From NCBI GenBank assembly GCA_937919625.1, contig CALFRK010000082.1, forward strand, positions 1 through 64,000: 64,000 nucleotides of DNA. The letters run 5' to 3'. The notes beneath the pieces are model-generated. The model saw only the letters and a program-made list of their open reading frames with translations, searched no databases and was not told where the DNA came from. This DNA comes from an uncultured Ilumatobacter sp. Lineage in GTDB: Bacteria; Actinomycetota; Acidimicrobiia; Acidimicrobiales; Ilumatobacteraceae. Shown piece by piece: positions 59,740-64,000 of the stretch; positions within the stretch are counted from its first letter, which is position 1, and every line of letters begins with the position of its first letter. The position numbers were made by a program, and so were the translations under genes.

Positions 59740-60479
59740 GGTCGCGTACCGGTTGTCTCAGCGCGCGGTTTGGTGGCGTAGTGGACCGAACTCTTCCCGA
59801 GCACGGGAGACAACACCCGTTCGGCAACGCGAGTACTCGTGGGTTGTTCGACGATGTCCCACTCCAGGAACTTGCGGTACTTGGCGACCGCCGGATGATC
59901 GTCGTTGCGGGGCCCGACCGCACACTTCAGCCACCAATACGGCGAATGCAGAGCGTGCGCACGGTGATAGCCGTCGACGTCCAGCCCAGCCGAGCGGAGT
60001 TTGGCTCGCAGTTCGGTCTTGGCGTAGATCCGAACGTGTCCACCCTTGCTCTTGGGGGCGTGGTACTCGTCGGACAGCTTCCAGTTGATCGTTTCGGGGA
60101 ACCACGCTGGGACGGTGGCGGCGAAGCGTCCGCCCGGCTTGAGGACCCGAACCATCTCGGTGATCGCGGCAACGTCGTCCTGGATGTGCTCGAGTACCTC
60201 CGAGGTGATAACGGTGTCGAAGCTGTGATCGGGGAACGGCAGCTTGCGGGCGTCGCCGCGCAGCACGCCGATCAACTTGTCGGCCGTGATCTCGCCTTCT
60301 ACGACCATTGCCCCGAGGGTGTTGCGGGTATCGGTGACCTCGTCGGCGGCATAGTCGAGGGCGACGACGTGGGCCCCGCGGCGGGCGCATTCGTAGACGT
60401 GGCGGCCAAATCCTGCTCCGACGTCGAGCACGCGGTCACCGGGGCGGAGTCCCAGTTTGTCGAATCGGATGGTCAACAT
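59736..60479 (-). CDS. Class I SAM-dependent methyltransferase
   Basis: RPGDRVLDVGAGFGRHVYECARRGAHVVALDYA; FDTVITSEVLEHIQDD; 4-nt overlap with the downstream gene. Confidence 0.9.
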   Translation of the reverse strand: MLTIRFDKLGLRPGDRVLDVGAGFGRHVYECARRGAHVVALDYAADEVTDTRNTLGAMVVEGEITADKLIGVLRGDARKLPFPDHSFDTVITSEVLEHIQDDVAAITEMVRVLKPGGRFAATVPAWFPETINWKLSDEYHAPKSKGGHVRIYAKTELRAKLRSAGLDVDGYHRAHALHSPYWWLKCAVGPRNDDHPAVAKYRKFLEWDIVEQPTSTRVAERVLSPVLGKSSVHYATKPRAETTGTRP

Positions 60480-60502
60480 GTTCTGTTCTGCGCTGTCGAT
60501 GC

Positions 60503-61804
60503 TCAGAGACGCCCGTTGCGGCGCAACTTCTCGATGTTCTGGGGCATTGCGAGCACCTCGCGGTACTGCTCGACGGTGAGCTCTGCGCATCGCGTCCAGG
60601 TCCAGCGTTCGAGCACTCGCTGGCGACCGGCCCCGCCGACGCGAGCGCGGGCGTCGGGGTTGGCGAGTGCCTCACGGATCGTGTTGGCCAGGTCGTCGGC
60701 ATCTCCTTTGCGGCACCGGAACACCGTTTCGCCCGGCGTTCCGGTGACCTCGGGTAGGGCCCCACCGTCGGTGGCCACGAGTGGAGTGCCAGAGCACATC
60801 GCCTCGATCGCCGGCAGGCTGAATCCTTCGTACAAGCTGGGCACGACAGCCAGTTCGGCCTGGCTGTACAACTCGACGATCCTCTCGTCGGTGACACCCG
60901 ACACGAACTCGATGTTTGTGGCGAGCCCGTATTGGTCGATCAGGTCCATCGACTTGCCCGGCTTGGGCTTGCCGACGATGGTGAGCGTGATGTCGTGGCC
61001 GTCGGCGCGCAGCTTGGCCATCGCCTCGATCAGGTAGGCGAGCCCTTTGAGCGCCACGTCTGCGGAGGCGGTGGTGATCAGACGACCGGGGATCTGCCGT
61101 ACACCCTCGATCGGTTTGAACAAACTGGGATCGACGCCCACCGGCACCAACCGCATGCGATCGAGATCGACCCCCATGTCGGTGTGGATGTCTTGGATCG
61201 AGTTCTCGCTGACCACCACCACACGCGGCATCTGTGCGGCGACCTTGCCCTGCATCTTGACGAAGTTGTACCAGCGCCCGATCGACCAGCGCTTGAAGCG
61301 GCTGGGCGCTGCTTCCATCTCGAGCATCCGGTCACGCGTGATCGGGTGATGCAGCGTGACAATCAGCGGCAGCTTCTTTTCTAGCTTGGCGATGCCGTAG
61401 CCGAGGCACTGATTGTCGTGCACCAGATCGAATTCGCCGAGCCGGTCGCTGAGATGGGCGTTCACGCGGGCGCTGAACGCCAGCGGCTCAGGGAAGACGC
61501 CGGTGGAGAACTGGGCGATCTCGAGCAAGTCGAACCTTGTCTTGAACTCCCAGTAGGCGGGAAAGCGGCCCGGGTACTGGTCGTTGAACAAGTCGAGGCT
61601 GGGGAGCTTGGTGAGTTTGACGCGCTCGTCGAGAACGGCGTATGGCTGTCCGCCGAGCACCTCGACCGAGTGGCCGAGATCCACCAGGGCCTTCGTGAGA
61701 TGGCGTGTGTAGACGCCCTGGCCGCCGACGTGTGGCTTCCCCCGGTAGGTCAGATAGGCGAGCGACAGGGGCGCGTCCGGTTCGAGCCCGGCCGATTTCG
61801 GCAT
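60503..61804 (-). CDS. Glycosyltransferase family 4 protein
   Basis: YRGKPHVGGQGVYTRHLTKALVDLGHSVEVL; AVVPSLYEGFSLPAIEAMCSGTPLVATDGGALPEV. Confidence 0.92.
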   Translation of the reverse strand: MPKSAGLEPDAPLSLAYLTYRGKPHVGGQGVYTRHLTKALVDLGHSVEVLGGQPYAVLDERVKLTKLPSLDLFNDQYPGRFPAYWEFKTRFDLLEIAQFSTGVFPEPLAFSARVNAHLSDRLGEFDLVHDNQCLGYGIAKLEKKLPLIVTLHHPITRDRMLEMEAAPSRFKRWSIGRWYNFVKMQGKVAAQMPRVVVVSENSIQDIHTDMGVDLDRMRLVPVGVDPSLFKPIEGVRQIPGRLITTASADVALKGLAYLIEAMAKLRADGHDITLTIVGKPKPGKSMDLIDQYGLATNIEFVSGVTDERIVELYSQAELAVVPSLYEGFSLPAIEAMCSGTPLVATDGGALPEVTGTPGETVFRCRKGDADDLANTIREALANPDARARVGGAGRQRVLERWTWTRCAELTVEQYREVLAMPQNIEKLRRNGRL

Positions 61805-61903
61805 CCGGACAGGCTATCGGCGGCCCGTTACCGTTGAGTAATAACGAGAACGGGGCCGGCTCGTCACGATCACTGCCGCGAAGGGCTTGTCAGATCGCCG
61901 GTA

Positions 61904-62722
61904 TCAGCGGGCGAGCCCGATCCGGAACGATCGGCTCAGTGTCTGACCGGGCTCGAGCACATCGGGCCGAATGTTGAACGCATCGGGTGGACCGGATTGT
62001 GGCTCGATGCAGGTGGCGTGTTCGGGCTGGTCGTACACGACCCACTCTGTGCAGTCGGATGTCAAGCGCACCCTGATGCCGTTGATCGTGACCAAGACTG
62101 GTTCTACGTTGACGAAACAGTCATCCCACGGCCCGGGTTGTGCATCGATCCGCTCATCGATGGCGATCCCGTCGACCCGCCGATACATCGCAACCGGGTT
62201 GAACTGGAGCCGATCGGGCTTGCGGAACCATGGGTGCCAGCCGACCACAGCCGGGAACGGTTGATCGTCGGCGGTGACCGCCAGTTCGAGCACGATCTCC
62301 TCGCCGTCGCCGTCGCCGTCGCCGTCGACTGAGATCCGTTGATGAGCGTTGCCTCCGAATGGCCACGTGCCGTCGGTGGGTAGCTCGAGCGATAGCTCGA
62401 GCGAGGTGGGGGTGTGGTCGCCGATGCTCCAGGCGGACGTGTATCCGACGCCGTGGATGGCATGACCGTCGTCGTCCACCGGTAGCTGATGGACGTGGCC
62501 GTCGAACTCGAATCGCCCTTCGCGGATCCGACCGGCCCACGGCGCCATCGGGTAACACCCCCATCGCATCGGGTCCCCAAGCGGTCTCGCCGAATCTTTG
62601 CCGATCAACAACTCGACGCCTCGAAACGTGATCTGGGCGATCCGGCCACCACGGCGAGTGTCGATCTCGACCTCAGTCGCTTCAGAGCCGATGTGCAGGG
62701 TCTCGGGTCGTTCGCTGGTCAC
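61904..62722 (-). CDS. Aldose 1-epimerase-family protein
   Basis: YPMAPWAGRIREGRFEFDGHVHQLPVDDDGHAIHGVGYTSAW; VVGWHPWFRK; YDQPEHATCIEPQSGPPDAFN. Confidence 0.87.
   Translation of the reverse strand: MTSERPETLHIGSEATEVEIDTRRGGRIAQITFRGVELLIGKDSARPLGDPMRWGCYPMAPWAGRIREGRFEFDGHVHQLPVDDDGHAIHGVGYTSAWSIGDHTPTSLELSLELPTDGTWPFGGNAHQRISVDGDGDGDGEEIVLELAVTADDQPFPAVVGWHPWFRKPDRLQFNPVAMYRRVDGIAIDERIDAQPGPWDDCFVNVEPVLVTINGIRVRLTSDCTEWVVYDQPEHATCIEPQSGPPDAFNIRPDVLEPGQTLSRSFRIGLAR
62301..62327. repeat. Hexanucleotide tandem repeat (TCGCCG)4 plus TCG
   Basis: In-frame within the aldose epimerase gene; encodes DGDGDGDG on the minus strand. Confidence 0.85.
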
Positions 62723-62766
62723 GTTCCCATTGTTCCTGATCCGGTCTGCCGTGACAGTCTTCGGTC

Positions 62767-63234
62767 ATGCGGGGCGTGGTGCAACGAGTGATTCGAGCGG
62801 GCGTCGAGGTCGTCGCCCCCGATGGTTCGTCCAGCGTGGCGGGCGCGATCGGGCCTGGTTTGTGTGTGTTTGTCGGGGTGACCCACGACGATGATGAGGC
62901 ACGAGCGATCAAGCTGGCCGAGAAGATTTGGCATCTACGAGTCCTTGATGATGCTGATCGCGTGATGAACCGCTCACTCGCCAATCGAGCTGAGATCGGT
63001 GAGTCGGCAGAGGTGTTGATCGTCAGCCAGTTCACGTTGTACGGCAACACCGACAAGGGTCGTCGCCCGAGTTGGATCGACGCCGCCCGGCCGGAACAGG
63101 CCGAACCGCTGGTCGATCGGGTCGCCGAACATTTGCGCAGTTTGGGTGCGACCGTGGCGACGGGTCAGTTTCGCACCGAGATGCGGGTCGAGATCGTGAA
63201 CGACGGACCCGTCACGTTGATGCTCGAGACCTGA
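62767..63234 (+). CDS. dtd: D-aminoacyl-tRNA deacylase
   Basis: [51 protein letters not shown]. Confidence 0.96.
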   Translation: MRGVVQRVIRAGVEVVAPDGSSSVAGAIGPGLCVFVGVTHDDDEARAIKLAEKIWHLRVLDDADRVMNRSLANRAEIGESAEVLIVSQFTLYGNTDKGRRPSWIDAARPEQAEPLVDRVAEHLRSLGATVATGQFRTEMRVEIVNDGPVTLMLET

Positions 63235-63258
63235 GGCTCGGCGCCGAGCGCCGCCGAA

Positions 63259-64000
63259 TCAGCCGGTCGATCGAGTGCCTCGGCGGGGGCGCCGTTCGCC
63301 GAACCAGAACGCTGTGCCGAGCTGGGCGATGACGAGCAGGATCCAAGGCCAATCGCCGATCGTGGAGTACCAGGTCGAACCTTGCCGCAATGGCACATCC
63401 ATCGTGATCACCTCGCGCTCACTGACGTCGGTTCGTTGAAACACTTGGCCATCGGGCGAGATGAATGCGGAGAAGCCGGTCGGCGACACCTGCACGATCC
63501 AACGACCGGTCTCGACTGCCCGCAGCTTGCTCGATGCGACCTGCTGGGTTTGCAGGATCGTGCCCGAATAGCTCGCTCCGTTGGTCGGGTTGAGCAGAAT
63601 CGCGCCGTCGGCGGCGGCCCGTCCGCGCTCTGCGAAGAACACCTCCCACGAGATCATCACGCCCAGCTGGGTGCCGTCGGGCAACTCGATCCGTGCGGGA
63701 TCGCGTCCCGGGACGGCGTCGGACGGGATCTGATCGAGCGGAGCGCCCAGCGCTTGGAGTAAGCCGCGCATCGGTACGTATTCGCCGAACGGCACGATGT
63801 GGACCTTCTCGTACGAACTGGTCACGTTGCCGTCTGGGGTCACGATCACCTGAGCATTGACGAAGCTGTCGTCGCTGGGGTGTGCCGAGAACTCGGAATC
63901 GACGGTGACGCCGACCGAGAACGGCACGCCGAGACGAGCAGCCTCGGCGGCGATGGCAAGATGGGCCTCGCTGCCCTCGAACGGCTGGCGGTTGACGTCG
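63259..64000 (-). CDS. lnt: Apolipoprotein N-acyltransferase-like protein, C-terminal part, truncated at the window edge
   Basis: VTPDGNVTSSYEKVHIVPFGEYVPMRGLL; ILLNPTNGASYSGTILQTQQVASSKLRAVETGRWIVQVSPTGFSAFISPDGQV; C-terminal TM. Nitrilase Cys position is Ser. Confidence 0.82.
   Translation of the reverse strand, partial: DVNRQPFEGSEAHLAIAAEAARLGVPFSVGVTVDSEFSAHPSDDSFVNAQVIVTPDGNVTSSYEKVHIVPFGEYVPMRGLLQALGAPLDQIPSDAVPGRDPARIELPDGTQLGVMISWEVFFAERGRAAADGAILLNPTNGASYSGTILQTQQVASSKLRAVETGRWIVQVSPTGFSAFISPDGQVFQRTDVSEREVITMDVPLRQGSTWYSTIGDWPWILLVIAQLGTAFWFGERRPRRGTRSTG

Noticed and set aside
63236-63249. GCTCGGCGCCGAGC palindrome between dtd and lnt
   Set aside because: Could be a small bidirectional terminator, but a 5-bp stem in GC-rich DNA is weak evidence.

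Overview
High-GC bacterial chromosomal window, actinobacterial in character (WhiB regulators, DUF3097, DUF2342, PHO-box-like repeats); an Acidimicrobiia-like host is inference only. About 58 protein-coding genes fill nearly all of it. I saw no rRNA, tRNA, prophage or CRISPR array. Recognisable blocks: valS; a GT4 glycogen-synthase-like gene; an Fpg/Nei glycosylase; hppA divergent from sdhCAB; a complete Pho locus (ppk, pstSCAB, phoU, histidine kinase, response regulator); a MoxR/VWA pair; azlCD; two whiB genes flanking a 55-aa tatA absent from the ORF track; moaE-mreB-RNB nuclease; and a prenyltransferase-like/methyltransferase/GT4 cluster. The most unusual region is 16.68-21.0 kb. It holds a REP-associated tyrosine transposase (RAYT) bracketed by two perfect 35-nt palindromes with compensatory base changes. 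Next to it is a translationally coupled pair: a zinc-ribbon membrane protein and an 846-aa envelope-type protein with three arrays of a proline-containing pentad (AIPSN/ALPAS), PASTA-like domains and a Pro/Thr stalk. A third, composite palindrome closes the segment. Other points: a perfect 15-bp hairpin between pstS and pstC, 11-nt spaced GTTCA repeats upstream of pstS, and an Lnt-like protein with Ser where the nucleophilic Cys is expected. All family calls come from reading motifs by eye; no searches were run.
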